From Acanthosepion lycidas (taxonomy: Eukaryota; Mollusca; Cephalopoda; Sepiida; Sepiidae), in contig CAWVQA010000110.1 of NCBI GenBank assembly GCA_963932145.1, positions 89,979 through 153,978 of the forward strand: a stretch of DNA of 64,000 nucleotides, written 5' to 3'. Positions 36,537 to 51,054 of the stretch are shown piece after piece. Position 1 is the stretch's first letter, and every line of letters starts with the position of its first letter. The position numbers and the translations under genes are program-made. The notes beneath the pieces are model-generated. The model did not search any database, was not told the origin of the DNA, and worked only from the letters and a program-made list of their open reading frames with translations.

Positions 36537-38272
36537 ATCGTTTCGATGCCTCCTAAGTGATGCGTCGAAGGTGCCTGCTGCCTTCGTCTGCCGTAACCGG
36601 ACGCGCGCTTGCGCCTGCCTGCCTGCCTGCCTGCCTGCCTCGCAATCGTACGAGTGCGTAACGGCGCGAGTCCGTCGAATCGTTTCGATATGCCTAAGTG
36701 ACACCGCGCGCGGAGAAGGCGGCTTTGCTTCGTTTGCCGTAGCCGGACGCGCGTCGTGCGCCTCGGCACTGCTCGTCGCAGCGGTACGTGTGGCTGGTGG
36801 CCGATGTTGTCGAATAAAATTCGAAAAATACAATTCGAAAACCGAATTGAAGCCATCAGTTGTCGTTCTAATGTCATTTCTATGCTCTTCGCACACTTTC
36901 CGTATCGGTTGGCATGAAATTTCTCCAAAAAAGCAAAGGTTGTTACACGAACAGGATTCAAGTGTCACACGTTGGGAGGAGCGTCGCCGGCCTTCGTCTG
37001 CCGTCGCCGGACGCGCGCCTCGGAAGCTCAGTGCGTAACCTGCGAGGAGGAGGAGCAGGAGTCCGTCGTCGTCGTCGTCGTCGTCGTCGAATCGTTTCGA
37101 TGCCTCCTAAGTGATGCGTCGAAGGTGCCTGCTGCCTTCGTCTGCCGTAACCGGATGCGCGCTTGCGCCTGCCTGCCTGCCTGCCTGCCTGCCTCGCAAT
37201 CGTACGAGTGCGTAACGGCGCGAGTCCGTCGAATCGTTTCGATATGCCTAAGTGACACCGCGCGCGGAGAAGGCGGCTTTGCTTCGTTTGCCGTAGCCGG
37301 ACGCGCGTCGTGCGCCTCGGCACTGCTCGTCGCAGCGGTACGTGTGGCTGGTGGCCGATGTTGTCGAATAAAATTCGAAAAATACAATTCGAAAACCGAA
37401 TTGAAGCCATCAGTTGTCGTTCTAATGTCATTTCTATGCTCTTCGCACACTTTCCGTATCGGTTGGCATGAAATTTCTCCAAAAAAGCAAAGGTTGTTAC
37501 ACGAACAGGATTCAAGTGTCACACGTTGGGAGGAGCGTCGCCGGCCTTCGTCTGCCGTCGCCGGACGCGCGCCTCGGAAGCTCAGTGCGTAACCTGCGAG
37601 GAGGAGGAGCAGGAGTCCGTCGTCGTCGTCGTCGTCGTCGAATCGTTTCGATGCCTCCTAAGTGATGCGTCGAAGGTGCCTGCTGCCTTCGTCTGCCGTA
37701 ACCGGACGCGCGCTTGCGCCTGCCTGCCTGCCTGCCTGCCTGCCTCGCAATCGTACGAGTGCGTAACGGCGCGAGTCCGTCGAATCGTTTCGATATGCCT
37801 AAGTGACACCGCGCGCGGAGAAGGCGGCTTTGCTTCGTTTGCCGTAGCCGGACGCGCGTCGTGCGCCTCGGCACTGCTCGTCGCAGCGGTACGTGTGGCT
37901 GGTGGCCGATGTTGTCGAATAAAATTCGAAAAATACAATTCGAAAACCGAATTGAAGCCATCAGTTGTCGTTCTAATGTCATTTCTATGCTCTTCGCACA
38001 CTTTCCGTATCGGTTGGCATGAAATTTCTCCAAAAAAGCAAAGGTTGTTACACGAACAGGATTCAAGTGTCACACGTTGGGAGGAGCGTCGCCGGCCTTC
38101 GTCTGCCGTCGCCGGACGCGCGCCTCGGAAGCTCAGTGCGTAACCTGCGAGGAGGAGGAGCAGGAGTCCGTCGTCGTCGTCGTCGTCGTCGTCGAATCGT
38201 TTCGATGCCTCCTAAGTGATGCGTCGAAGGTGCCTGCTGCCTTCGTCTGCCGTAACCGGACGCGCGCTTGCG

Positions 38273-38309
<37 letters not shown>

Positions 38310-38834
38310 CAATCGTACGAGTGCGTAACGGCGCGAGTCCGTCGAATCGTTTCGATATGCCTAAGTGACACCGCGCGCGGAGAAGGCGGCTTTGCTTCGT
38401 TTGCCGTAGCCGGACGCGCGTCGTGCGCCTCGGCACTGCTCGTCGCAGCGGTACGTGTGGCTGGTGGCCGATGTTGTCGAATAAAATTCGAAAAATACAA
38501 TTCGAAAAACGAATTGAAGCCATCAGTTGTCGTTCTAATGTCATTTCTATGCTCTTCGCACACTTTCCGTATCGGTTGGCATGAAATTTCTCCAAAAAAG
38601 CAAAGGTTGTTACACGAACAGGATTCAAGTGTCACACGTTGGGAGGAGCGTCGCCGGCCTTCGTCTGCCGTCGCCGGACGCGCGCCTCGGAAGCTCAGTG
38701 CGTAACCTGCGAGTAGGAGGAGCAGGAGTCCGTCGTCGTCGTCGTCGTCGTCGTCGAATCGTTTCGATGCCTCCTAAGTGATGCGTCGAAGGTGCCTGCT
38801 GCCTTCGTCTGCCGTAACCGGACGCGCGCTTGCG

Positions 38835-38867
<33 letters not shown>

Positions 38868-39392
38868 CAATCGTACGAGTGCGTAACGGCGCGAGTCCGT
38901 CGAATCGTTTCGATATGCCTAAGTGACACCGCGCGCGGAGAAGGCGGCTTTGCTTCGTTTGCCGTAGCCGGACGCGCGTCGTGCGCCTCGGCACTGCTCG
39001 TCGCAGCGGTACGTGTGGCTGGTGGCCGATGTTGTCGAATAAAATTCGAAAAATACAATTCGAAAACCGAATTGAAGCCATCAGTTGTCGTTCTAATGTC
39101 ATTTCTATGCTCTTCGCACACTTTCCGTATCGGTTGGCATGAAATTTCTCCAAAAAAGCAAAGGTTGTTACACGAACAGGATTCAAGTGTCACACGTTGG
39201 GAGGAGCGTCGCCGGCCTTCGTCTGCCGTCGCCGGACGCGCGCCTCGGAAGCTCAGTGCGTAACCTGCGAGGAGGAGGAGCAGGAGTCCGTCGTCGTCGT
39301 CGTCGTCGTCGTCGAATCGTTTCGATGCCTCCTAAGTGATGCGTCGAAGGTGCCTGCTGCCTTCGTCTGCCGTAACCGGACGCGCGCTTGCG

Positions 39393-39425
<33 letters not shown>

Positions 39426-39950
39426 CAATCGTACGAGTGCGTAACGGCGCGAGTCCGTCGAATCGTTTCGATATGCCTAAGTGACACCGCGCGCGGAGAA
39501 GGCGGCTTTGCTTCGTTTGCCGTAGCCGGACGCGCGTCGTGCGCCTCGGCACTGCTCGTCGCAGCGGTACGTGTGGCTGGTGGCCGATGTTGTCGAATAA
39601 AATTCGAAAAATACAATTCGAAAACCGAATTGAAGCCATCAGTTGTCGTTCTAATGTCATTTCTATGCTCTTCGCACACTTTCCGTATCGGTTGGCATGA
39701 AATTTCTCCAAAAAAGCAAAGGTTGTTACACGAACAGGATTCAAGTGTCACACGTTGGGAGGAGCGTCGCCGGCCTTCGTCTGCCGTCGCCGGACGCGCG
39801 CCTCGGAAGCTCAGTGCGTAACCTGCGAGTAGGAGGAGCAGGAGTCCGTCGTCGTCGTCGTCGTCGTCGTCGAATCGTTTCGATGCCTCCTAAGTGATGC
39901 GTCGAAGGTGCCTGCTGCCTTCGTCTGCCGTAACCGGACGCGCGCTTGCG

Positions 39951-39987
<37 letters not shown>

Positions 39988-40512
39988 CAATCGTACGAGT
40001 GCGTAACGGCGCGAGTCCGTCGAATCGTTTCGATATGCCTAAGTGACACCGCGCGCGGAGAAGGCGGCTTTGCTTCGTTTGCCGTAGCCGGACGCGCGTC
40101 GTGCGCCTCGGCACTGCTCGTCGCAGCGGTACGTGTGGCTGGTGGCCGATGTTGTCGAATAAAATTCGAAAAATACAATTCGAAAACCGAATTGAAGCCA
40201 TCAGTTGTCGTTCTAATGTCATTTCTATGCTCTTCGCACACTTTCCGTATCGGTTGGCATGAAATTTCTCCAAAAAAGCAAAGGTTGTTACACGAACAGG
40301 ATTCAAGTGTCACACGTTGGGAGGAGCGTCGCCGGCCTTCGTCTGCCGTCGCCGGACGCGCGCCTCGGAAGCTCAGTGCGTAACCTGCGAGGAGGAGGAG
40401 CAGGAGTCCGTCGTCGTCGTCGTCGTCGTCGTCGAATCGTTTCGATGCCTCCTAAGTGATGCGTCGAAGGTGCCTGCTGCCTTCGTCTGCCGTAACCGGA
40501 CGCGCGCTTGCG

Positions 40513-40545
<33 letters not shown>

Positions 40546-42167
40546 CAATCGTACGAGTGCGTAACGGCGCGAGTCCGTCGAATCGTTTCGATATGCCTAA
40601 GTGACACCGCGCGCGGAGAAGGCGGCTTTGCTTCGTTTGCCGTAGCCGGACGCGCGTCGTGCGCCTCGGCACTGCTCGTCGCAGCGGTACGTGTGGCTGG
40701 TGGCCGATGTTGTCGAATAAAATTCGAAAAATACAATTCGAAAACCGAATTGAAGCCATCAGTTGTCGTTCTAATGTCATTTCTATGCTCTTCGCACACT
40801 TTCCGTATCGGTTGGCATGAAATTTCTCCAAAAAAGCAAAGGTTGTTACACGAACAGGATTCAAGTGTCACACGTTGGGAGGAGCGTCGCCGGCCTTCGT
40901 CTGCCGTCGCCGGACGCGCGCCTCGGAAGCTCAGTGCGTAACCTGCGAGGAGGAGGAGCAGGAGTCCGTCGTCGTCGTCGTCGTCGAATCGTTTCGATGC
41001 CTCCTAAGTGATGCGTCGAAGGTGCCTGCTGCCTTCGTCTGCCGTAACCGGACGCGCGCTTGCGCCTGCCTGCCTGCCTGCCTCGCAATCGTACGAGTGC
41101 GTAACGGCGCGAGTCCGTCGAATCGTTTCGATATGCCTAAGTGACACCGCGCGCGGAGAAGGCGGCTTTGCTTCGTTTGCCGTAGCCGGACGCGCGTCGT
41201 GCGCCTCGGCACTGCTCGTCGCAGCGGTACGTGTGGCTGGTGGCCGATGTTGTCGAATAAAATTCGAAAAATACAATTCGAAAACCGAATTGAAGCCATC
41301 AGTTGTCGTTCTAATGTCATTTCTATGCTCTTCGCACACTTTCCGTATCGGTTGGCATGAAATTTCTCCAAAAAAGCAAAGGTTGTTACACGAACAGGAT
41401 TCAAGTGTCACACGTTGGGAGGAGCGTCGCCGGCCTTCGTCTGCCGTCGCCGGACGCGCGCCTCGGAAGCTCAGTGCGTAACCTGCGAGGAGGAGGAGCA
41501 GGAGTCCGTCGTCGTCGTCGTCGAATCGTTTCGATGCCTCCTAAGTGATGCGTCGAAGGTGCCTGCTGCCTTCGTCTGCCGTAACCGGACGCGCGCTTGC
41601 GCCTGCCTGCCTGCCTGCCTGTCTGCCTGCCTGCCTGCCTCGCAATCGTACGAGTGCGTAACGGCGCGAGTCCGTCGAATCGTTTCGATATGCCTAAGTG
41701 ACACCGCGCGCGGAGAAGGCGGCTTTGCTTCGTTTGCCGTAGCCGGACGCGCGTCGTGCGCCTCGGCACTGCTTGTCGCAGCGGTACGTGTGGCTGGTGG
41801 CCGATGTTGTCGAATAAAATTCGAAAAATACAATTCGAAAACCGAATTGAAGCCATCAGTTGTCGTTCTAATGTCATTTCTATGCTCTTCGCACACTTTC
41901 CGTATCGGTTGGCATGAAATTTCTCCAAAAAAGCAAAGGTTGTTACACGAACAGGATTCAAGTGTCACACGTTGGGAGGAGCGTCGCCGGCCTTCGTCTG
42001 CCGTCGCCGGACGCGCGCCTCGGAAGCTCAGTGCGTAACCTGCGAGGAGGAGGAGCAGGAGTCCGTCGTCGTCGTCGTCGTCGTCGTCGAATCGTTTCGA
42101 TGCCTCCTAAGTGATGCGTCGAAGGTGCCTGCTGCCTTCGTCTGCCGTAACCGGACGCGCGCTTGCG

Positions 42168-42200
<33 letters not shown>

Positions 42201-42722
42201 CAATCGTACGAGTGCGTAACGGCGCGAGTCCGTCGAATCGTTTCGATATGCCTAAGTGACACCGCGCGCGGAGAAGGCGGCTTTGCTTCGTTTGCCGTAG
42301 CCGGACGCGCGTCGTGCGCCTCGGCACTGCTCGTCGCAGCGGTACGTGTGGCTGGTGGCCGATGTTGTCGAATAAAATTCGAAAAATACAATTCGAAAAC
42401 CGAATTGAAGCCATCAGTTGTCGTTCTAATGTCATTTCTATGCTCTTCGCACACTTTCCGTATCGGTTGGCATGAAATTTCTCCAAAAAAGCAAAGGTTG
42501 TTACACGAACAGGATTCAAGTGTCACACGTTGGGAGGAGCGTCGCCGGCCTTCGTCTGCCGTCGCCGGACGCGCGCCTCGGAAGCTCAGTGCGTAACCTG
42601 CGAGGAGGAGGAGCAGGAGTCCGTCGTCGTCGTCGTCGTCGTCGAATCGTTTCGATGCCTCCTAAGTGATGCGTCGAAGGTGCCTGCTGCCTTCGTCTGC
42701 CGTAACCGGACGCGCGCTTGCG

Positions 42723-42755
<33 letters not shown>

Positions 42756-42821
42756 CAATCGTACGAGTGCGTAACGGCGCGAGTCCGTCGAATCGTTTCG
42801 ATATGCCTAAGTGACACCGCG
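26705..42821 (+). repeat. 16.1-kb duplicated segment, copy 1 (monomers 49-77)
   Basis: Monomers 49-76 have the same lengths, in order, as 86-113. All starts from monomer 49 to 77 are offset by 20,542 bp. Monomer 77 (555 bp) differs from 114 (559 bp) by one tetramer, where the alignment begins to slip. The segment contains the end of one beta, a whole alpha and the start of the next beta. Confidence 0.92.
29464..41151 (+). repeat. Higher-order block 2: alpha type (21 monomers, 11,688 bp)
   Basis: Starts with a CTGT marker monomer (T at 29934). Lengths: 557, 558, 549, 559, 562, 547, 548, 564, 564, 560, 566, 551, 560, 554, 551, 562, 558, 558, 562, 558, 540. Alpha is told from beta by an extra monomer (56), which puts GAGAAGGAG in the fifth monomer (58), and by private changes in the first monomer (CGAAGTG in the hairpin arm and CTCCAGAAAAGC). 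It has the same total length as block 4. Confidence 0.9.
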
Positions 42822-43280
42822 CGCGGAGAAGGCGGCTTTGCTTCGTTTGCCGTAGCCGGACGCGCGTCGTGCGCCTCGGCACTGCTCGTCGCAGCGGTAC
42901 GTGTGGCTGGTGGCCGATGTTGTCGAATAAAATTCGAAAAATACAATTCGAAAACCGAATTGAAGCCATCAGTTGTCGTTCTAATGTCATTTCTATGCTC
43001 TTCGCACACTTTCCGTATCGGTTGGCATGAAATTTCTCCAAAAAAGCAAAGGTTGTTACACGAACAGGATTCAAGTGTCACACGTTGGGAGGAGCGTCGC
43101 CGGCCTTCGTCTGCCGTCGCCGGACGCGCGCCTCGGAAGCTCAGTGCGTAACCTGCGAGGAGGAGGAGAAGGAGTCCGTCGTCGTCGTCGTCGTCGTCGT
43201 CGAATCGTTTCGATGCCTCCTAAGTGATGCGTCGAAGGTGCCTGCTGCCTTCGTCTGCCGTAACCGGACGCGCGCTTGCG

Positions 43281-43333
<53 letters not shown>

Positions 43334-45480
43334 CAATCGTACGAGTGCGTAACGGCGCGAGTCCGTCGAATCGTTTCGATATGCCTAAGTGACACCGCGC
43401 GCGGAGAAGGCGGCTTTGCTTCGTTTGCCGTAGCCGGACGCGCGTCGTGCGCCTCGGCACTGCTCGTCGCAGCGGTACGTGTGGCTGGTGGCCGATGTTG
43501 TCGAATAAAATTCGAAAAATACAATTCGAAAACCGAATTGAAGCCATCAGTTGTCGTTCTAATGTCATTTCTATGCTCTTCGCACACTTTCCGTATCGGT
43601 TGGCATGAAATTTCTCCAAAAAAGCAAAGGTTGTTACACGAACAGGATTCAAGAGTCACACGTTGGGAGGAGCGTCGCCGGCCTTCGTCTGCCGTCGCCG
43701 GACGCGCGCCTCGGAAGCTCAGTGCGTAACCTGCGAGGAGGAGGAGCAGGAGTCCGTCGTCGTCGTCGTCGTCGTCGAATCGTTTCGATGCCTCCTAAGT
43801 GATGCGTCGAAGGTGCCTGCTGCCTTCGTCTGCCGTAACCGGACGCGCGCTTGCGCCTGCCTGCCTGCCTGCCTGCCTCGCAATCGTACGAGTGCGTAAC
43901 GGCGCGAGTCCGTCGAATCGTTTCGATATGCCTAAGTGACACCGCGCGCGGAGAAGGCGGCTTTGCTTCGTTTGCCGTAGCCGGACGCGCGTCGTGCACC
44001 TCGGCACTGCTCGTCGCAGCGGTACGTGTGGCTGGTGGCCGATGTTGTCGAATAAAATTCGAAAAATACAATTCGAAAACCGAATTGAAGCCATCAGTTG
44101 TCGTTCTAATGTCATTTCTATGCTCTTCGCACACTTTCCGTATCGGTTGGCATGAAATTTCTCCAAAAAAGCAAAGGTTGTTACACGAACAGGATTCAAG
44201 TGTCACACGTTGGGAGAAGCGTCGCCGGCCTTCGTCTGCCGTCGCCGGACGCGCGCCTCGGAAGCTCAGTGCGTAACCTGCGAGGAGGAGGAGCAGGAGT
44301 CCGTCGTCGTCGTCGTCGAATCGTTTCGATGCCTCCTAAGTGATGCGTCGAAGGTGCCTGCTGCCTTCGTCTGCCGTAACCGGACGCGCGCTTGCGCCTG
44401 CCTGCCTGCCTGCCTGCCTGCCTCGCAATCGTACGAGTGCGTAACGGCGCGAGTCCGTCGAATCGTTTCGATATGCCTAAGTGACACCGCGCGCGAAGAA
44501 GGCGGCTTTGCTTCGTTTGCCGTAGCCGGCCGCGCGTCGTGCGCCTCGGCACTGCTCGTCGCAGCGGTACGTGTGGCTGGTGGCCGATGTTGTCGAATAA
44601 AATTCGAAAAATACAATTCGAAAACCGAATTGGAGCCATCAGTTGTCGTTCTAATGTCATTTCTATGCTCTTCGCACACTTTCCGTATCGGTTGGCATGA
44701 AATTTCTCAAAAAAAGCAAAGGTTGTTACACGAACAGGATTCAAGTGTCACACGTTGGGAGGAGCGTCGCCGGCCTTCGTCTGCCGTCGCCGGACGCGCG
44801 CCTCGGAAGCTCAGTGCGTAACCTGCGAGGAGGAGGAGCAGGAGTCCGTCGTCGTCGTCGTCGAATCGTTTCGATGCCTCCTAAGTGATGCGTCGAAGGT
44901 GCCTGCTGCCTTCGTCTGCCGTAACCGGACGCGCGCTTGCGCCTGCCTGCCTGCCTCGCAATCGTACGAGTGCGTAACGGCGCGAGTCCGTCGAATCGTT
45001 TCGATATGCCTAAGTGACACCGAGCGCAAAGAAGGCGGCTTTGCTTCGTTTGCCGTAGCCGGACGCGCGTCGTGCGCCTCGGCACTGCTCGTCGCAGCGG
45101 TACGTGTGGCTGGTGGCCGATGTTGTCGAATAAAATTCGAAAAATACAATTCGAAAACCGAATTGAAGCCATCAGTTGTCGTTCTAATGTCATTTCTATG
45201 CTCTTCGCACACTTTCCGTATCGGTTGGCATGAAATTTCTCAAAAAAAGCAAAGGTTGTTACACGAACAGGATTCAAGTGTCACACGTTGGGAGGAGCGT
45301 CGCCGGCCTTCGTCTGCCGTCGCCGGACGCGCGCCTCGGAAGCTCAGTGCGTAACCTGCGAGGAGGAGGAGCAGGAGTCCGTCGTCGTCGTCGTCGTCGT
45401 CGAATCGTTTCGATGCCTCCTAAGTGATGCGTCGAAGGTGCCTGCTGCCTTCGTCTGCCGTAACCGGACGCGCGCTTGCG

Positions 45481-45517
<37 letters not shown>

Positions 45518-46131
45518 CAATCGTACGAGTGCGTAACGGCGCGAGTCCGTCGAATCGTTTCGATATGCCTAAGTGACACCGCGCGCGGAGAAGGCGGCTT
45601 TGCTTCGTTTGCCGTAGCCGGACGCGCGTCGTGCGCCTCGGCACTGCTCGTCGCAGCGGTACGTGTGGCTGGTGGCCGATGTTGTCGAATAAAATTCGAA
45701 AAATACAATTCGAAAACCGAATTGAAGCCATCAGTTGTCGTTCTAATGTCATTTCTATGCTCTTCGCACACTTTCCGTATCGGTTGGCATGAAATTTCTC
45801 CAAAAAAGCAAAGGTTGTTACACGAACAGGATTCAAGTGTCACACGTTGGGAGGAGCGTCGCCGGCCTTCGTCTGCCGTCGCCGGACGCGCGCCTCGGAA
45901 GCTCAGTGCGTAACCTGCGAGGAGGAGGAGCAGGAGTCCGTCGTCGTCGTCGTCGTCGAATCGTTTCGATGCCTCCTAAGTGATGCGTCGAAGGTGCCTG
46001 CTGCCTTCGTCTGCCGTAACCGGACGCGCGCTTGCGCCTGCCTGCCTGCCTGCCTGCCTGCCTCGCAATCGTACGAGTGCGTAACGGCGCGAGTCCGTCG
46101 AATCGTTTCGATATGCCTAAGTGACACCGCG
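35598..46131 (+). repeat. 10.5-kb duplicated segment, copy 2 (monomers 65-83)
   Basis: This is the counterpart of 8944-19477. Its left part (to 42821) is also inside the 20,542-bp duplication, so this DNA exists in three related copies in the window. Confidence 0.88.
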
Positions 46132-46581
46132 CGCGGAGAAGGCGGCTTTGCTTCGTTTGCCGTAGCCGGACGCGCGTCGTGCGCCTCGGCACTGCTCGTC
46201 GCAGCGGTACGTGTGGCTGGTGGCCGATGTTGTCGAATAAAATTCGAAAAATACAATTCGAAAACCGAATTGAAGCCATCAGTTGTCGTTCTAATGTCAT
46301 TTCTATGCTCTTCGCACACTTTCCGTATCGGTTGGCATGAAATTTCTCCAAAAAAGCAAAGGTTGTTACACGAACAGGATTCAAGTGTCACACGTTGGGA
46401 GGAGCGTCGCCGGCCTTCGTCTGCCGTCGCCGGACGCGCGCCTCGGAAGCTCAGTGCGTAACCTGCGAGGAGGAGGAGCAGGAGTCCGTCGTCGTCGTCG
46501 TCGAATCGTTTCGATGCCTCCTAAGTGATGCGTCGAAGGTGCCTGCTGCCTTCGTCTGCCGTAACCGGACGCGCGCTTGCG

Positions 46582-46614
<33 letters not shown>

Positions 46615-47139
46615 CAATCGTACGAGTGCGTAACGGCGCGAGTCCGTCGAATCGTTTCGATATGCCTAAGTGACACCGCGCGCGGAGAAGGCGGCTTTGC
46701 TTCGTTTGCCGTAGCCGGACGCGCGTCGTGCGCCTCGGCACTGCTCGTCGCAGCGGTACGTGTGGCTGGTGGCCGATGTTGTCGAATAAAATTCGAAAAA
46801 TACAATTCGAAAACCGAATTGAAGCCATCAGTTGTCGTTCTAATGTCATTTCTATGCTCTTCGCACACTTTCCGTATCGGTTGGCATGAAATTTCTCCAA
46901 AAAAGCAAAGGTTGTTACACGAACAGGATTCAAGTGTCACACGTTGGGAGGAGCGTCGCCGGCCTTCGTCTGCCGTCGCCGGACGCGCGCCTCGGAAGCT
47001 CAGTGCGTAACCTGCGAGGAGGAGGAGCAGGAGTCCGTCGTCGTCGTCGTCGTCGTCGTCGAATCGTTTCGATGCCTCCTAAGTGATGCGTCGAAGGTGC
47101 CTGCTGCCTTCGTCTGCCGTAACCGGACGCGCGCTTGCG

Positions 47140-47180
<41 letters not shown>

Positions 47181-47696
47181 CAATCGTACGAGTGCGTAAC
47201 GGCGCGAGTCCGTCGAATCGTTTCGATATGCCTAAGTGACACCGCGCGCGGAGAAGGCGGCTTTGCTTCGTTTGCCGTAGCCGGACGCGCGTCGTGCGCC
47301 TCGGCACTGCTCGTCGCAGCGGTACGTGTGGCTGGTGGCCGATGTTGTCGAATAAAATTCGAAAAATACAATTCGAAAACCGAATTGAAGCCATCAGTTG
47401 TCGTTCTAATGTCATTTCTATGCTCTTCGCACACTTTCCGTATCGGTTGGCATGAAATTTCTCCAAAAAAGCAAAGGTTGTTACACGAACAGGATTCAAG
47501 TGTCACACGTTGGGATGAGCGTCGCCGGCCTTCGTCTGCCGTCGCCGGACGCGCGCCTCGGAAGCTCAGTGCGTAACCTGCGAGGAGGAGGAGCAGGAGT
47601 CCGTCGTCGTCGTCGTCGAATCGTTTCGATGCCTCCTAAGTGATGCGTCGAAGGTGCCTGCTGCCTTCGTCTGCCGTAACCGGACGCGCGCTTGCG

Positions 47697-47729
<33 letters not shown>

Positions 47730-48804
47730 CAATCGTACGAGTGCGTAACGGCGCGAGTCCGTCGAATCGTTTCGATATGCCTAAGTGACACCGCGCGCGG
47801 AGAAGGCGGCTTTGCTTCGTTTGCCGTAGCCGGACGCGCGTCGTGCGCCTCGGCACTGCTCGTCGCAGCGGTACGTGTGGCTGGTGGCCGATGTTGTCGA
47901 ATAAAATTCGAAAAATACAATTCGAAAACCGAATTGAAGCCATCAGTTGTCGTTCTAATGTCATTTCTATGCTCTTCGCACACTTTCCGTATCGGTTGGC
48001 ATGAAATTTCTCCAAAAAAGCAAAGGTTGTTACACGAACAGGATTCAAGTGTCACACGTTGGGAGGAGCGTCGCCGGCCTTCGTCTGCCGTCGCCGGACG
48101 CGCGCCTCGGAAGCTCAGTGCGTAACCTGCGAGGAGGAGGAGCAGGAGTCCGTCGTCGTCGTCGTCGTCGTCGTCGAATCGTTTCGATGCCTCCTAAGTG
48201 ATGCGTCGAAGGTGCCTGCTGCCTTCGTCTGCCGTAACCGGACGCGCGCTTGCGCCTGCCTGCCTGCCTGCCTGCCTCGCAATCGTACGAGTGCGTAACG
48301 GCGCGAGTCCGTCGAATCGTTTCGATATGCCTAAGTGACACCGCGCGCGGAGAAGGCGGCTTTGCTTCGTTTGCCGTAGCCGGACGCGCGTCGTGCGCCT
48401 CGGCACTGCTCGTCGCAGCGGTACGTGTGGCTGGTGGCCGATGTTGTCGAATAAAATTCGAAAAATACAATTCGAAAACCGAATTGAAGCCATCAGTTGT
48501 CGTTCTAATGTCATTTCTATGCTCTTCGCACACTTTCCGTATCGGTTGGCATGAAATTTCTCCAAAAAAGCAAAGGTTGTTACACGAACAGGATTCAAGT
48601 GTCACACGTTGGGAGGAGCGTCGCCGGCCTTCGTCTGCCGTCGCCGGACGCGCGCCTCGGAAGCTCAGTGCGTAACCTGCGAGTAGGAGGAGCAGGAGTC
48701 CGTCGTCGTCGTCGTCGTCGTCGTCGAATCGTTTCGATGCCTCCTAAGTGATGCGTCGAAGGTGCCTGCTGCCTTCGTCTGCCGTAACCGGACGCGCGCT
48801 TGCG

Positions 48805-48841
<37 letters not shown>

Positions 48842-49366
48842 CAATCGTACGAGTGCGTAACGGCGCGAGTCCGTCGAATCGTTTCGATATGCCTAAGTGA
48901 CACCGCGCGCGGAGAAGGCGGCTTTGCTTCGTTTGCCGTAGCCGGACGCGCGTCGTGCGCCTCGGCACTGCTCGTCGCAGCGGTACGTGTGGCTGGTGGC
49001 CGATGTTGTCGAATAAAATTCGAAAAATACAATTCGAAAACCGAATTGAAGCCATCAGTTGTCGTTCTAATGTCATTTCTATGCTCTTCGCACACTTTCC
49101 GTATCGGTTGGCATGAAATTTCTCCAAAAAAGCAAAGGTTGTTACACGAACAGGATTCAAGTGTCACACGTTGGGAGGAGCGTCGCCGGCCTTCGTCTGC
49201 CGTCGCCGGACGCGCGCCTCGGAAGCTCAGTGCGTAACCTGCGAGGAGGAGGAGCAGGAGTCCGTCGTCGTCGTCGTCGTCGTCGTCGAATCGTTTCGAT
49301 GCCTCCTAAGTGATGCGTCGAAGGTGCCTGCTGCCTTCGTCTGCCGTAACCGGACGCGCGCTTGCG

Positions 49367-49399
<33 letters not shown>

Positions 49400-50005
49400 C
49401 AATCGTACGAGTGCGTAACGGCGCGAGTCCGTCGAATCGTTTCGATATGCCTAAGTGACACCGCGCGCGGAGAAGGCGGCTTTGCTTCGTTTGCCGTAGC
49501 CGGACGCGCGTCGTGCGCCTCGGCACTGCTCGTCGCAGCGGTACGTGTGGCTGGTGGCCGATGTTGTCGAATAAAATTCGAAAAATACAATTCGAAAACC
49601 GAATTGAAGCCATCAGTTGTCGTTCTAATGTCATTTCTATGCTCTTCGCACACTTTCCGTATCGGTTGGCATGAAATTTCTCCAAAAAAGCAAAGGTTGT
49701 TACACGAACAGGATTCAAGTGTCACACGTTGGGAGGAGCGTCGCCGGCCTTCGTCTGCCGTCGCCGGACGCGCGCCTCGGAAGCTCAGTGCGTAACCTGC
49801 GAGGAGGAGGAGCAGGAGTCCGTCGTCGTCGTCGTCGTCGAATCGTTTCGATGCCTCCTAAGTGATGCGTCGAAGGTGCCTGCTGCCTTCGTCTGCCGTA
49901 ACCGGACGCGCGCTTGCGCCTGCCTGCCTGCCTGCCTCGCAATCGTACGAGTGCGTAACGGCGCGAGTCCGTCGAATCGTTTCGATATGCCTAAGTGACA
50001 CCGCG
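41152..50005 (+). repeat. Higher-order block 3: beta type, basic form (16 monomers, 8,854 bp)
   Basis: Starts with a CTGT marker monomer (T at 41622). Lengths: 557, 558, 555, 578, 547, 545, 533, 559, 548, 549, 566, 549, 550, 562, 558, 540. It contains the longest monomer (78, twelve CTGC), the GTGCACC plus GGGAGAAGCG monomer (80), the heavily substituted monomers 81 and 82, and the GGGATGAGC monomer (86). A private T-to-A lies at 43654 in monomer 79. Confidence 0.9.
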
Positions 50006-51021
50006 CGCGGAGAAGGCGGCTTTGCTTCGTTTGCCGTAGCCGGACGCGCGTCGTGCGCCTCGGCACTGCTCGTCGCAGCGGTACGTGTGGCTGGTGGCCG
50101 ATGTTGTCGAATAAAATTCGAAAAATACAATTCGAAAACCGAAGTGAAGCCATCAGTTGTCGTTCTAATGTCATTTCTATGCTCTTCGCACACTTTCCGT
50201 ATCGGTTGGCATGAAATTTCTCCAGAAAAGCAAAGGTTGTTACACGAACAGGATTCAAGTGTCACACGTTGGGAGGAGCGTCGCCGGCCTTCGTCTGCCG
50301 TCGCCGGACGCGCGCCTCGGAAGCTCAGTGCGTAACCTGCGAGGAGGAGGAGCAGGAGTCCGTCGTCGTCGTCGTCGAATCGTTTCGATGCCTCCTAAGT
50401 GATGCGTCGAAGGTGCCTGCTGCCTTCGTCTGCCGTAACCGGACGCGCGCTTGCGCCTGCCTGCCTGCCTGCCTGTCTGCCTGCCTGCCTGCCTCGCAAT
50501 CGTACGAGTGCGTAACGGCGCGAGTCCGTCGAATCGTTTCGATATGCCTAAGTGACACCGCGCGCGGAGAAGGCGGCTTTGCTTCGTTTGCCGTAGCCGG
50601 ACGCGCGTCGTGCGCCTCGGCACTGCTTGTCGCAGCGGTACGTGTGGCTGGTGGCCGATGTTGTCGAATAAAATTCGAAAAATACAATTCGAAAACCGAA
50701 TTGAAGCCATCAGTTGTCGTTCTAATGTCATTTCTATGCTCTTCGCACACTTTCCGTATCGGTTGGCATGAAATTTCTCCAAAAAAGCAAAGGTTGTTAC
50801 ACGAACAGGATTCAAGTGTCACACGTTGGGAGGAGCGTCGCCGGCCTTCGTCTGCCGTCGCCGGACGCGCGCCTCGGAAGCTCAGTGCGTAACCTGCGAG
50901 GAGGAGGAGCAGGAGTCCGTCGTCGTCGTCGTCGTCGTCGTCGAATCGTTTCGATGCCTCCTAAGTGATGCGTCGAAGGTGCCTGCTGCCTTCGTCTGCC
51001 GTAACCGGACGCGCGCTTGCG

Positions 51022-51054
<33 letters not shown>
